This document shows positions 26,123 to 34,455 of a stretch of 64,000 bases of DNA, piece by piece. Position 1 is the stretch's first letter, and every line of letters begins with the position of its first letter. The translations under genes and the position numbers were made by a program. This DNA is from Pseudomonas sp. efr-133-TYG-5 (GTDB lineage: Bacteria; Pseudomonadota; Gammaproteobacteria; Pseudomonadales; Pseudomonadaceae): the NCBI RefSeq assembly GCF_030209175.1, contig NZ_JARVSM010000001.1, positions 1,674,001 to 1,738,000 of the forward strand. Direction: 5' to 3'. The notes under the pieces are model-generated. The model ran no database searches and was not told the origin of the DNA. It was given only the letters and a program-made list of their open reading frames with translations.

Positions 26123-26482
26123 ATGATCAAACCCACACCCAATCCACCGGAAACCGACCCCGCCTCGCCCTACGAATCCCTCGATTCCAGAAAGCTTCAC
26201 GAAGCCGCCGACCGCGCCCTCGATCACTACCTCTGCGCACCCGGCTCCACTGCACCGTCCCGTCCCACCCGCAGGATGTACGCGGTGAACGCGGACTTCA
26301 AAAACGAGGACCTGCTGGCCGATGCCTGCGAAACGCTCGCTTCCGCCCGAGCCATCAGCAATGACTTCGCCCATCTCATACCGGCGTCGCAGCGCAGGAC
26401 ACTGCTGGGTATCGCGCAGCTGATCATGCTCGGCGAGCTGACGGTGAATCGGGTGATGGATAATCTGCAGTTGCCGCACTAG
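26123..26482 (+). CDS. DUF6124 (formerly DUF3077)-type small protein
   Basis: 119 residues, acidic to neutral, with no signal peptide or membrane segment. The N-terminus (MIKPTPNPPETDP) is Pro-rich. The C-terminal half is helical (NEDLLADACETLASARAISNDFAHLIPASQRRTLLGIAQLIML), the hallmark of a small protein family present in several copies in fluorescent pseudomonads. The function is unknown. The start is ATG behind AGGAG at 26111-26115 (7-base spacing), and the site is embedded in the structured leader described above. It is a lone plus-strand gene inside a minus-strand flagellar region, consistent with an accessory insertion between flhA and flhB. Confidence 0.75.
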   Translation: MIKPTPNPPETDPASPYESLDSRKLHEAADRALDHYLCAPGSTAPSRPTRRMYAVNADFKNEDLLADACETLASARAISNDFAHLIPASQRRTLLGIAQLIMLGELTVNRVMDNLQLPH

Positions 26483-26528
26483 CACGGATCTGTGACAAGC
26501 CTTGTGCGGCGTTGTGGCTGCTGACGTC

Positions 26529-26553
26529 TTCGCGGGCAAGCCCGCTCCCACAG
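26529..26553. repeat. Single REP-type element, variant arm
   Basis: TTCGCGGGCAAGCCCGCTCC followed by CACAG: the same family as the other REP elements but with a GCGGGC/GCCCGC inner palindrome. It lies between the DUF6124-type gene and its terminator. Confidence 0.75.
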
Positions 26554-26595
26554 GCAATGGTGTCGATTACAAACCTGTGTTTACACGCCAAACCT

Positions 26596-26629
26596 GCCGC
26601 CTCGTTGAATCGGGGCGGCGGTTTTTTTT
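26596..26629 (+). terminator. Rho-independent terminator
   Basis: Nine-pair stem (26596-26604 with 26611-26619, one G-U pair) followed by T8 (26622-26629). It ends the plus-strand transcript of the DUF6124-type gene and is close to the 3' end of the convergent small gene. Confidence 0.85.
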
Positions 26630-26656
26630 CGTTTCAACGGCTTTGCGATCGGTTGC

Positions 26657-26893
26657 TCAGTACCGGAGGATCTTCACCTTGCCATTCTTGTGCCTGGGCA
26701 ATTCGAACTCGACCTCGCCGCCCACTCTGACATGCGCGTGAGGGCCATCGGGCAATGGAATGCTGAAGGGGTATTCTTTGGCGGTCAGACTAAAACCCGT
26801 GGCTTCGGCAAAGGAAAGGGATCGTCCCGACTGCTTCGGCGTGATGGTGCCTGTTCCGGTTTTTTCATCGTAGCTGCTGAAAATACCTTTCAT
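26657..26893 (-). CDS. Small cold-shock-domain-like protein
   Basis: 78 residues. The opening MKGIFSSYDEKTGTGTITPK resembles the first strands of cold-shock (OB-fold) proteins, in which K-G-x-I...Y/F-x-x-x-x-G-x-G-x-I is followed by a second half with VGGEVEFELPRHKNGKVKIL. The RNA-binding aromatic motifs of true CspA (KGFGFI, VFVH) are not intact, so nucleic-acid binding is only a guess. The start at 26893 has GGGAG 7 bases upstream; longer readings lack support. It stands alone, with about 137 bp to flhB showing a CTGTCA/TGACAG stem and no gene. Confidence 0.6.
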   Translation of the reverse strand: MKGIFSSYDEKTGTGTITPKQSGRSLSFAEATGFSLTAKEYPFSIPLPDGPHAHVRVGGEVEFELPRHKNGKVKILRY

Positions 26894-27030
26894 TGCCCGC
26901 TCCCTTGGCCTCGCCTGCCTGACCGCGCGAGTACGCGCCGCACCTTGCATCAAACTGCAAAATCACGGCGCCTGCACCTGTCAGAGTTGACAGTAAAAGG
27001 GGGGCCCGGACAAACGGCTCAGCCGCCACC

Positions 27031-28170
27031 TCAGGAATCGCGGCGCAGATCCGGCGGGATCGGCAGGTCGTCCTTGAGCGGATCCGGACGCTTGCCCTTG
27101 CCCGCGCGGTACTGGCGGATCTGGTAGACGTAGGCCAATACCTGCGCCACCGCGAGGTACAAGCCACCGGGAATTTCTTGTTCGAGTTCGGTGGAGTAAT
27201 AGATCGAACGCGCCAGCCCCGGCGATTCGAGGAGCATGACGTTGTTGGCCACGGCGATTTCGCGGATCTTCAGCGCGAGGAAATCGCTGCCCTTGGCCAG
27301 CAGCACTGGCGCCCCGCCCTTCTCCGAGTCGTACTTGAGCGCCACGGCGTAGTGCGTCGGGTTGGTGATGACCACGTCGGCGTCGGGAATCGCCGCCATC
27401 ATGCGCCGCTGCGACATCTCGCGCTGGGTCTGGCGAATGCGCTGCTTGACCTCCGGCCGCCCCTCCTGGTCCTTGTGTTCGTCGCGCACTTCCTGCTTGG
27501 TCATCAGCAGCTTCTTGTGGCTTTCCCAGAGCTGCACCGGCACGTCGACGGCGGCGATGATGATCAGCCCGCAGGCCATCCACAGCGAACTCCAGCCAAC
27601 CAGCACCACGCTGTGAATGATCGCCTGTTCCAGCGGCTCATGGGCAATACGCAGGAGGTCGTCGACGTCACCGGACAACACCACCAGCGCCACCGCCAGA
27701 ATGATCAGAAACTTGGCCAGCGCCTTGAGCAGTTCGACCACCGACTTCATCGAGAACATGCGCTTGAGCCCGGCGCCGGGGTTCATCCGGCTGAACTTGG
27801 GCGCCATGGAACCGGCGGCGAACAACCAGCCACCGAGGGCGATGGGCCCCACCAGCGCCGCCAGGAGCAAGGTGATCATGATCGGCTGGATCGCCAGCAG
27901 CGCTGTCAGCCCGGAATTCATCAGGAACGTCGCCATCGAGCGTTCGTCCATGATCACTTCGCGGGTCAGGGTGAAGTTCACCCGCATCAGCTCCATCAGG
28001 TCCTGCGCCAGCATGCCGCCAAAGACCAGCAACGCGCCGGAACCGGCGAGCATGATCGCCAGCGTGTTGAGCTCCTTGGAGCGCGCAATCTCGCCCTTTT
28101 CCCGAGAGTCCTTCTTGCGCTTCTCCGTGGGGTCTTCTGTTTTATCCTGACCGCTTTCGCTCTCGGCCAT
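27031..28170 (-). CDS. flhB: Flagellar export switch protein FlhB
   Basis: 379 residues. A basic N-terminus (EDPTEKRKKDSREKGEIARSKEL) is followed by four membrane helices (about 30-210). The cytoplasmic domain has the self-cleavage site NPTHYAVALKYD at about residue 268. Cleavage after Asn switches export from rod/hook to filament proteins when FliK signals. Last gene of the fliL operon, 3 bp after fliR. Confidence 0.96.
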   Translation of the reverse strand: MAESESGQDKTEDPTEKRKKDSREKGEIARSKELNTLAIMLAGSGALLVFGGMLAQDLMELMRVNFTLTREVIMDERSMATFLMNSGLTALLAIQPIMITLLLAALVGPIALGGWLFAAGSMAPKFSRMNPGAGLKRMFSMKSVVELLKALAKFLIILAVALVVLSGDVDDLLRIAHEPLEQAIIHSVVLVGWSSLWMACGLIIIAAVDVPVQLWESHKKLLMTKQEVRDEHKDQEGRPEVKQRIRQTQREMSQRRMMAAIPDADVVITNPTHYAVALKYDSEKGGAPVLLAKGSDFLALKIREIAVANNVMLLESPGLARSIYYSTELEQEIPGGLYLAVAQVLAYVYQIRQYRAGKGKRPDPLKDDLPIPPDLRRDS

Positions 28171-28173
28171 GAC

Positions 28174-28959
28174 TCAGCGCGCCTGTGCCAGTTCGCGTAA
28201 AAACTGCAGGGCCTGGGCGGCCAGCGGTTGATACTGATTGAGGATGTCCGCCAGGCCGACCCAGACGATGAACAGGCCGAGCACCAGGGTCAGCGGGAAG
28301 CCGATCGAGAAAATATTCAGTTGCGGCGCCGCGCGCGTCATCACACCGAAAGCGATGTTGACCACCAGCAGCGCGGTGATCGCCGGCAACACCAGCATCA
28401 GCGCCGCGCCGAGCACCCAGCCGAGCTTGCCGGCCAGCTCCCAGTAATGCGCCGTCATCAGGCCGCCGCCGACCGGCAACGTGGTGAAGCTTTCGGTGAG
28501 CACTTCGAAAACCACCAGATGCCCGTTCATGGCCAGGAACAGCAGGGTCACCAGCATGGTGAAAAACTGCCCGATCACCGCCACCGACACGCCGTTGGTG
28601 GGGTCGATCATCGAGGCGAAGCCCATGCCCATCTGAATCGCGACGATCTGCCCGGCCACCACGAAGGCCTGGAAGAACAGCTGCAGGGAGAACCCGAGCA
28701 CCGCGCCGACCAGGATCTGCTCGGCAATCAGCAACAGGCCGCTCAGATCCAGCGCATGCACCGCCGGCATCGGTGGCAGGTTCGGCGCGATGACCACCGT
28801 GATCGCCAGCGCCAGGTACAAGCGCACGCGCTTGGGCACCAGCGTGGTACCGAAGACCGGCATCACCATCAGCATCGAACCGATGCGAAACAGCGGCAGC
28901 ATGAACGTCGCCACCCAGGTGCTGATCTGCGTATCGGTCAACTGCAGCAGCGATTGCAT
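28174..28959 (-). CDS. fliR: Flagellar export gate protein FliR
   Basis: 261 residues with about six hydrophobic segments and the FliR-typical PVFGTTLVPKRVRLYLALAI region near residues 35-55. It forms the FliP5Q4R1 export gate in the MS ring with FliP and FliQ. It lies 3 bp after fliQ and 3 bp before flhB. Confidence 0.95.
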   Translation of the reverse strand: MQSLLQLTDTQISTWVATFMLPLFRIGSMLMVMPVFGTTLVPKRVRLYLALAITVVIAPNLPPMPAVHALDLSGLLLIAEQILVGAVLGFSLQLFFQAFVVAGQIVAIQMGMGFASMIDPTNGVSVAVIGQFFTMLVTLLFLAMNGHLVVFEVLTESFTTLPVGGGLMTAHYWELAGKLGWVLGAALMLVLPAITALLVVNIAFGVMTRAAPQLNIFSIGFPLTLVLGLFIVWVGLADILNQYQPLAAQALQFLRELAQAR

Positions 28960-28962
28960 GGC

Positions 28963-29232
28963 TCAGCCGATGACCAGCGGGATGTTTTTGTACAGCGCGA
29001 TGATGTATTCCATGAACGTCTGTACCAGCCACGGGCCGGCAACGATCAGGGTCACCAGCATCACCAGCAGGCGCGGCAGGAAGCTCAGGGTCTGTTCGTT
29101 GATCTGGGTGGCCGCCTGGAACATCGACACCAGCAGCCCCACCAGCAGGCTCGGCACCACGAGAATGGCGACCATCATGGTGGTCAGCCACAGGGCCTCG
29201 CGAAAGATGTCGACCGCAACTTCTGGCGTCAT
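28963..29232 (-). CDS. fliQ: Flagellar export gate protein FliQ
   Basis: 89 residues with two membrane helices (about 16-40 and 52-75). It starts [15 protein letters not shown] and contains [14 protein letters not shown], both family features. It is a helical-hairpin subunit of the export gate. Its start overlaps the fliP stop as ATGA. Confidence 0.95.
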   Translation of the reverse strand: MTPEVAVDIFREALWLTTMMVAILVVPSLLVGLLVSMFQAATQINEQTLSFLPRLLVMLVTLIVAGPWLVQTFMEYIIALYKNIPLVIG

Positions 29233-29987
29233 GGCGAAACACCTCCGAAACTGCTGGCCAGGGTGCCGATAATCAGCGCCCAGCCATCCACCAGCACGAA
29301 CAGCATGATCTTGAACGGCAGGGAGATAATCAGCGGCGAGAGCATCATCATACCCATCGCCATCAGCACACTGGCCACGACCAGGTCGATGATCAGGAAC
29401 GGAATGAAGATCATGAAGCCGATCTGGAACGCGGTCTTCAGTTCAGACGTGACGAACGCCGGCACCAGGATGGTCAGCGGCGCCTGATCCGGAGTGGCGA
29501 TGTCGGTGCGCTTGGACAGGCGCATGAACAGCTCCAGATCGCTGGAGCGGGTCTGCGCGAGCATGAAGTCCTTGATCGGCACCTGAGCCTTTTCCACCGC
29601 CTGCTGGGCGGTGAGCTTCTCCGCCAGGTACGGCTGCAGGGCGTCGTTGTTCACGCGGTCGAACACCGGCGCCATGATGAACAGGGTGAGGAACATCGCC
29701 ATGCCGGTGAGAATCTGGTTCGACGGCGTCTGTTGCAGGCCCAGGGCCTGACGCAGGATCGAAAAGACGATGATGATCCGGGTGAAGCTGGTCATCAGAA
29801 TGACGAACGCCGGAATGAAGCTCAGCGCCGTCATGATCAGCAGGATCTGCAGGCTGACCGAATATTCCTGCGCGCCGTCGGCGTTGGTGCCCAGCGTGAT
29901 CGCCGGAATCGACAACGGATCGGCGGCGAACGCCAGTGGCGCGGCCAGCAGCAGGGCCAGGGTCAAGACGATGCGCAACGCACCCAT
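29229..29987 (-). CDS. fliP: Flagellar export gate protein FliP
   Basis: 252 residues. A cleavable signal peptide ([21 protein letters not shown]) and four membrane helices are present. The family blocks [23 protein letters not shown] and [29 protein letters not shown] are intact. It makes the pore of the flagellar type III export gate. It overlaps fliO by one base and fliQ by four. Confidence 0.96.
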   Translation of the reverse strand: MGALRIVLTLALLLAAPLAFAADPLSIPAITLGTNADGAQEYSVSLQILLIMTALSFIPAFVILMTSFTRIIIVFSILRQALGLQQTPSNQILTGMAMFLTLFIMAPVFDRVNNDALQPYLAEKLTAQQAVEKAQVPIKDFMLAQTRSSDLELFMRLSKRTDIATPDQAPLTILVPAFVTSELKTAFQIGFMIFIPFLIIDLVVASVLMAMGMMMLSPLIISLPFKIMLFVLVDGWALIIGTLASSFGGVSP

Positions 29988-30433
29988 TACTTCTTATCCT
30001 TCTGATCCTTGCCGAGCATCTTCAACAGATGCTGGGCAAACTCCGGGGTCGCTTTTTCGCTGGAGGCCGGCAGTTCGATCGGCTCCTTGAGTACGTGCAG
30101 CGCGGTGATCGTGCCGGGGCTCAGACCGAGCAGGATCTGCTCGTTGCCGACCTGCACCAGCATCAGCCGGTCACGCGGACCGAGCGCGCGGGAACCGATC
30201 AGCTCGATCACCTGACCCTTGCCTGCCGGACCGACCTGCTGCACCCGGCGCAACAGCCAGGCGAGAAAGAAGATCAGGCCCAGCACCAGCAGCAGGCCGA
30301 AGACCAGTTGCGTCAGTTGCCCGGCAACGCCGCTGCCGACCGCTGGCGCCACCGCCGCCGCAGGATTCGCCGCCGGCTCGGCGGCCATGACGCTGAACGG
30401 CAGCGCCAGCACAGCCCAGAGGAACCTTTTCAC
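29987..30433 (-). CDS. fliO: Flagellar export gate assembly protein FliO
   Basis: 148 residues. A signal-like N-terminus (to about AMAAEP) is followed by a membrane helix ([19 protein letters not shown], about 43-62) and a cytoplasmic FliO domain ([22 protein letters not shown]). It acts as a scaffold for FliP pentamer assembly. It directly follows fliN. Confidence 0.92.
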   Translation of the reverse strand: MKRFLWAVLALPFSVMAAEPAANPAAAVAPAVGSGVAGQLTQLVFGLLLVLGLIFFLAWLLRRVQQVGPAGKGQVIELIGSRALGPRDRLMLVQVGNEQILLGLSPGTITALHVLKEPIELPASSEKATPEFAQHLLKMLGKDQKDKK

Positions 30434-30895
30434 TCAGCGCAGCTTCTTGATGCGTTCGCTTGGGCTGATCACGTCGGTCAGGCGGATGCCGAACTTTTCG
30501 TTGACCACCACCACTTCACCGTGAGCAATCAGGGTGCCGTTGACCAGCACATCCAGCGGCTCGCCGGCCAGGCGATCGAGCTCGATCACCGAACCCTGGT
30601 TGAGTTGCAGCAGGTTGCGGATGTTGATGTCGGTGCTGCCGACTTCCATCGAAATCGATACCGGGATGTCGAGAATCACGTCCAGGTTCGGCCCGTCGAG
30701 GGTCACCGGGTCGTTGTTCTTCGGCACGCTGCCGAACTCTTCCATCGGCAGGCGGTTGCCGCTGGCGGCACCGGCATCGGCGGCCAGCAGCGCGTCGATA
30801 TCGGCCTGCCCGGCGTCGCCGGTTTCTTCCAGGGCCGCAGCCCACTCATCGGCCAGAGCCTGATCGTCCTGGGTGTTCATATCGTCGTTCATCAT
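30434..30895 (-). CDS. fliN: Flagellar C-ring protein FliN
   Basis: 153 residues. An acidic N-terminal extension (about 1-60) precedes the SpoA/SURF1 C-ring domain (LDVILDIPVSISMEVGSTDINIRNLLQLNQGSVIELDR, here a long match) with the conserved hydrophobic patch near the end. It forms the base of the C ring and binds FliH-FliI. The start may be MMND at 30895 or the second Met. Confidence 0.95.
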   Translation of the reverse strand: MMNDDMNTQDDQALADEWAAALEETGDAGQADIDALLAADAGAASGNRLPMEEFGSVPKNNDPVTLDGPNLDVILDIPVSISMEVGSTDINIRNLLQLNQGSVIELDRLAGEPLDVLVNGTLIAHGEVVVVNEKFGIRLTDVISPSERIKKLR

Positions 30896-30952
30896 TTGTC
30901 CTCGGCGGGCAAAAAAACCGGTAGAAATTCAGGGGAGTTGTGCGGCGCCGCT

Positions 30953-31921
30953 TCAGCGGCGCTCGATCGGCTCGATCACTTGCAACGCGAGGTTGCCTTT
31001 GTGCGAGCCCATCTTGACCTTGAAGGCCGGCACGCCGTTGGCGCGCATGATCATGTCTTCCGGCATCTCGACCGGGATCACGTCGCCCGGCTGCATGTGC
31101 AGGATGTCGCGCAGTTTCAACTGACGACGGGCCACGGTGGCACCGATCGGTACGTCGACATCGAGCACGTCCTGGCGCAGCGCATTGACCCAGCGCTCGT
31201 CCTGGTCGTCGAGGTCGGACTGGAAACCGGCGTCGAGCATTTCCCGCACCGGCTCGATCATCGAGTACGGCATGGTCACGTGCAGGTCGCCGCCACCGCC
31301 ATCGAGCTCGATGTGGAACGTCGACACCACAATGGCTTCGCTCGGGCCGACGATGTTGGCCATGGCCGGGTTCACTTCCGAGTTGATGTACTCGAAATTG
31401 ACTTCCATGATCGCCTGCCAGGCTTCCTTCAGATCGATGAAGGCCTGTTCCAGCACCATGCGCACCACGCGCAGCTCGGTCGGGGTGAATTCACGCCCTT
31501 CGATCTTGGCGTGACGGCCGTCGCCGCCGAAGAAGTTGTCCACCAGCTTGAACACCAGCTTGGCGTCGAGGATGAACAGCGCGGTGCCGCGCAGGGGCTT
31601 GATCTTGACCAGGTTGAGGCTGGTCGGTACGTACAGCGAGTGCACGTATTCGCCGAACTTCATCACCTGCACGCCACCGACGGCAACGTCCGCCGAACGG
31701 CGCAGCATGTTGAACATGCTGATGCGGGTGTAGCGGGCAAAACGCTCGTTGATCATCTCCAGGGTCGGCATGCGTCCACGGACGATGCGATCCTGACTGG
31801 TCAGGTCATAGCTTTTGACACTGCCGGGTTCGGCAGCGTTATCGGTCTGTACCAGACCATCGTCGACGCCATGCAACAGCGCGTCGATTTCATCCTGGGA
31901 CAGCAGATCCTGCACGGCCAT
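30953..31921 (-). CDS. fliM: Flagellar motor switch protein FliM
   Basis: 322 residues. The N-terminal CheY-binding peptide LLSQDEIDALLHGV (5-18) leads to the CheC-like middle domain (about 45-240; GPSEAIVVSTFHIELDGG) and a C-terminal SpoA domain. CheY-P binding here reverses rotation. Central gene of the fliL operon, with a 57-bp gap before fliN. Confidence 0.96.
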   Translation of the reverse strand: MAVQDLLSQDEIDALLHGVDDGLVQTDNAAEPGSVKSYDLTSQDRIVRGRMPTLEMINERFARYTRISMFNMLRRSADVAVGGVQVMKFGEYVHSLYVPTSLNLVKIKPLRGTALFILDAKLVFKLVDNFFGGDGRHAKIEGREFTPTELRVVRMVLEQAFIDLKEAWQAIMEVNFEYINSEVNPAMANIVGPSEAIVVSTFHIELDGGGGDLHVTMPYSMIEPVREMLDAGFQSDLDDQDERWVNALRQDVLDVDVPIGATVARRQLKLRDILHMQPGDVIPVEMPEDMIMRANGVPAFKVKMGSHKGNLALQVIEPIERR

Positions 31922-31930
31922 GTCGTGTTC

Positions 31931-32434
31931 CTACTGCAATACGAAATTAGTGAAAAGCAACTGTTCGATCACCACTTTGCCCAGCTCTTTCTGCGCCACT
32001 TCCTGGACGCTGGCCGTGGCTTTCTGGCGCAGCATCTCCTGACCGACCGGGGTCGCCAGCGTGGCGAAATCCTGACCGGAAAAGAGCATCACCAGGTTGT
32101 TGCGGATCACCGGCATGTGCACCTTGAGCGCTTCCAGATCAGCCTGGTTGCGCGCCAGCATGGTGATGCTCACCTGCATGTAGCGTTGACGGCCGTTCTG
32201 GTTGTAGTTGGCAACGAACGCCGGGGCCATGGGCTCGAAGATCGCCGGCTGCTTGCCGACCGGGGCGGTCTCAGCAGCAACGGCAGGCTTGCTCTGGGCG
32301 CTGTGCATGAAGTACCAGGTCGCCCCCACGGACGCGCCAATGGCCAGCAGCAGGGCCAGCACGATCACAATGATCAGCTTGAGTTTGCCTTTGGTTGCGG
32401 GGTCTTTTACTGCTGCAGCTTCGCTCTTCGCCAT
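31931..32434 (-). CDS. fliL: Flagellar basal body-associated protein FliL
   Basis: 167 residues. A cytoplasmic basic start, one membrane helix (LKLIIVIVLALLLAIGASVGATWYFM, about 18-43) and a periplasmic stomatin-like domain (YMQVSITMLARNQADLEALKVHMPVIRNNLVMLFSG) are visible. It supports stator function around the motor. First gene of an operon with its own sigma-54 promoter at 32485-32500. Confidence 0.94.
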   Translation of the reverse strand: MAKSEAAAVKDPATKGKLKLIIVIVLALLLAIGASVGATWYFMHSAQSKPAVAAETAPVGKQPAIFEPMAPAFVANYNQNGRQRYMQVSITMLARNQADLEALKVHMPVIRNNLVMLFSGQDFATLATPVGQEMLRQKATASVQEVAQKELGKVVIEQLLFTNFVLQ

Positions 32435-32484
32435 GCCAATAATCCGTCACTAATCGGGTTTTCACAGTCGCACGGCAAGGCAAG

Positions 32485-32500
32485 AGCAAGTGTTATGCCA
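32485..32500 (-). promoter_or_regulatory. Sigma-54 promoter for fliLMNOPQR-flhB
   Basis: On the minus strand TGGCATAACACTTGCT matches the -24/-12 consensus (TGGCAyr, N4, TTGCT) with GG-N10-GC spacing. It lies about 50 bp from the fliL start. Confidence 0.85.
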
Positions 32501-32547
32501 GAAGTATCGGAGCGTTGGAGGCGCGGGATGGATGAATCGATGCAAGC

Positions 32548-32579
32548 CCTGTGGGAACTGGCTTGCCAGCTCCCACAGG
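32548..32579. repeat. Palindromic REP variant between fliK and fliL
   Basis: A 15-bp inverted repeat (CCTGTGGGAACTGGC with GCCAGCTCCCACAGG, loop TT, one G-T pair). It follows the fliK stop and lies before the fliL promoter, so the transcribed hairpin may separate the two units. Confidence 0.7.
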
Positions 32580-32598
32580 TTTTTGTGGAGACTTTGAA

Positions 32599-33972
32599 TC
32601 AGGCGTAGTAGTCGACCGCGCTGCTGCCGATCACGCTGGTGGTTTGCGCCGCCGCTTCAGCCACCGCGGCCGGCGTCAACTCTTCTTCCGCCGAATCGAG
32701 GCGACCGCCGGCAGCGCTGGTGCGCCCACTCTGGCCCTGTTGCGCCTGTTCCTGGCCCTGCCCCTGCCAGCCACGGTTCTGGTCGGACACATTGACGTCG
32801 ACCTGGCCCATGCCCTGCTGGGTGAACATCTCGCGCAGTCGGTGCATCTGGCTGTCGAGGGCTTCACGCACGCTCGGATGCGCGCTCATGAACGTCACCT
32901 GGGTCTGCTGGTCCGGCACCATGTTCACGCGGATGTCGAGGCGACCGAGTTCGGCAGGCTGCAACTGAATGTCGGCCGCTTTCAGGTTGGTGCTCGACAG
33001 GTACATGACCCGGTTGACCACTTCCTCGGTCCAGCCGCTCTGATGCATGGCGATCGGCTGGTTCACCGGCAAGGCATTGGCGGTTTTCGGCGTGGCAGCC
33101 TGGGTCAGCGCGGCCAGGCGGTTGGCGAAATCATCGACGCGGGTATCGCTGGTGGCGCTTTTCAGGTCCTTCAGGCCATCGTCGATCAGGCCACTGAAAG
33201 CCTTCTCCCCGTCCTGGCGGGTGCTGTCCTTGTCGGCCTGCACATCGAGCATGCTGGCCATGCCGGCGGCAAAGTTCTGCGCCGAGGTCAATTCACCGTC
33301 GGCCTGGGCCTGAGCCGGTGTGGCCTTGGCCGGCGACTGGCTGGACGCGGAGATGTGCCCGCTCTGCTCCATCGCCATGCGCACGGCCGGCAGGGCATCG
33401 AGCGGATCGGCTTCGGGGTCGAAATCGCTGTCGGTGCTGGCCGCGGGGTCCTTGACGGCCCCCGGCAGCACGGCCAGCACCGGCGCGTCAGTCTTGGCCT
33501 GCGCCGCCGGATCGACGGCCGGCGTCTGCACTACCGGGGCAACGACCGGCTGCGCCGCCTGAAGCATGGCCGGGTCCAGCGCCGGGTCGACTGGCGCGGC
33601 ATCGGCCACTGGCGCTTGCTGCGCGGGGTCGGCACTGTCGTTGTCGGCGGCGCTGTCGGTGTCGCGGGTGGAAGCGACCGTGTTGTCGTCAGGCAAGGCA
33701 TTGCCGCTATCGGCAACGGTCTTGTCAGGGGCGGCAGACTGATCCTTGCCGACCTCCTTTTTCGCGCTGCTGTCCGCGGCCTTGTCCCGCACCGGTTTGA
33801 CCAGACTGTCGGCGACCGGCGAAGTCTTTTTCTGCCCCTGGTCAGCGAACACCTGAGCGAAGCTTGAGGCCTTGTCCATGGGCTCTGCGGGCGCTGTCGA
33901 GGCTTTCGCGGAGGCGGCTTGCGCCTTGGCCTGGGCGGCGCTCTGAAGAAGAATGTTGGGGGTCGCAGGCAT
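32599..33972 (-). CDS. fliK: Flagellar hook-length control protein FliK
   Basis: 457 residues. The long N-terminal part is rich in Ala, Asp, Pro and Gln, acting as the molecular ruler. The C-terminal Flg_hook domain (about 320-420) has GWTEEVVNRVMYLSSTNLKAADIQL, the QPAELGRLDIRVNM segment and a Gln/Gly-rich tail. It signals FlhB to switch specificity when the hook is complete. It has its own sigma-54 promoter (34023-34038). Confidence 0.93.
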   Translation of the reverse strand: MPATPNILLQSAAQAKAQAASAKASTAPAEPMDKASSFAQVFADQGQKKTSPVADSLVKPVRDKAADSSAKKEVGKDQSAAPDKTVADSGNALPDDNTVASTRDTDSAADNDSADPAQQAPVADAAPVDPALDPAMLQAAQPVVAPVVQTPAVDPAAQAKTDAPVLAVLPGAVKDPAASTDSDFDPEADPLDALPAVRMAMEQSGHISASSQSPAKATPAQAQADGELTSAQNFAAGMASMLDVQADKDSTRQDGEKAFSGLIDDGLKDLKSATSDTRVDDFANRLAALTQAATPKTANALPVNQPIAMHQSGWTEEVVNRVMYLSSTNLKAADIQLQPAELGRLDIRVNMVPDQQTQVTFMSAHPSVREALDSQMHRLREMFTQQGMGQVDVNVSDQNRGWQGQGQEQAQQGQSGRTSAAGGRLDSAEEELTPAAVAEAAAQTTSVIGSSAVDYYA

Positions 33973-34022
33973 GACAGGGTCTCCGCTGCACGGGGATCGT
34001 AGGTACAGTTGCGAGAGATGAC

Positions 34023-34038
34023 TGCAAGTGCCGGGCCA
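34023..34038 (-). promoter_or_regulatory. Sigma-54 promoter for fliK
   Basis: On the minus strand TGGCCCGGCACTTGCA fits the -24/-12 pattern with GG-N10-GC spacing and one base off consensus in the -24 block. It lies about 50 bp upstream of the fliK start, within the hptB-fliK gap. Confidence 0.75.
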
Positions 34039-34077
34039 CTTTCGTCAAAGACCTGACGAAACTGCCCGGCGGTTGAC

Positions 34078-34425
34078 TCAGTGGGTCAGCGAACGCTGCC
34101 GCTCGGCTTCATAGACGGGGCGCACATCGGCGAACTCGTCATGAATGTCGGCGACCAGTTTGATGATTTCCGAAGGGCTCTTGTCACGGGCGTGCAGCTC
34201 GAGCTCATGGCACAGCTCGGCCAGCCGGGTCGCGCCCATGTTGCTGCTGCTGCCCTTGAAACTGTGGGCGACGTACGCCAGCACTTCGGCATCGGCGGTC
34301 TTCTGCAACTCGCGCAGGCGCGTCTCCGAATCCGTCAGGAAGGTATCCAGCAATTCCGGATAATTGTCCTCCATGACTTCGTGCAACGCGCTCAGCACGT
34401 CGCGATCAACTTGGATGTCAGCCAC
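34078..34425 (-). CDS. hptB: Histidine phosphotransfer protein HptB
   Basis: 115 residues, a single Hpt domain. The phospho-acceptor His54 lies in VAHSFKGSSSNMGATRL. In P. aeruginosa HptB receives phosphate from several hybrid sensor kinases and passes it to the receiver of HsbR, controlling swarming, biofilm and flagellar gene output. It is the third gene of an hsbA-hsbR-hptB unit embedded between fliJ and fliK. Confidence 0.88.
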   Translation of the reverse strand: MADIQVDRDVLSALHEVMEDNYPELLDTFLTDSETRLRELQKTADAEVLAYVAHSFKGSSSNMGATRLAELCHELELHARDKSPSEIIKLVADIHDEFADVRPVYEAERQRSLTH

Positions 34426-34455
34426 TTGTTCACTCCTTGATCAAGAATGCGCGGA

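Noticed and set aside
29936..32608. An 890-codon plus-strand frame over fliO-fliN-fliM-fliL
   Set aside because: It crosses four well supported minus-strand genes and has no recognisable domains; it is a codon-bias artefact.
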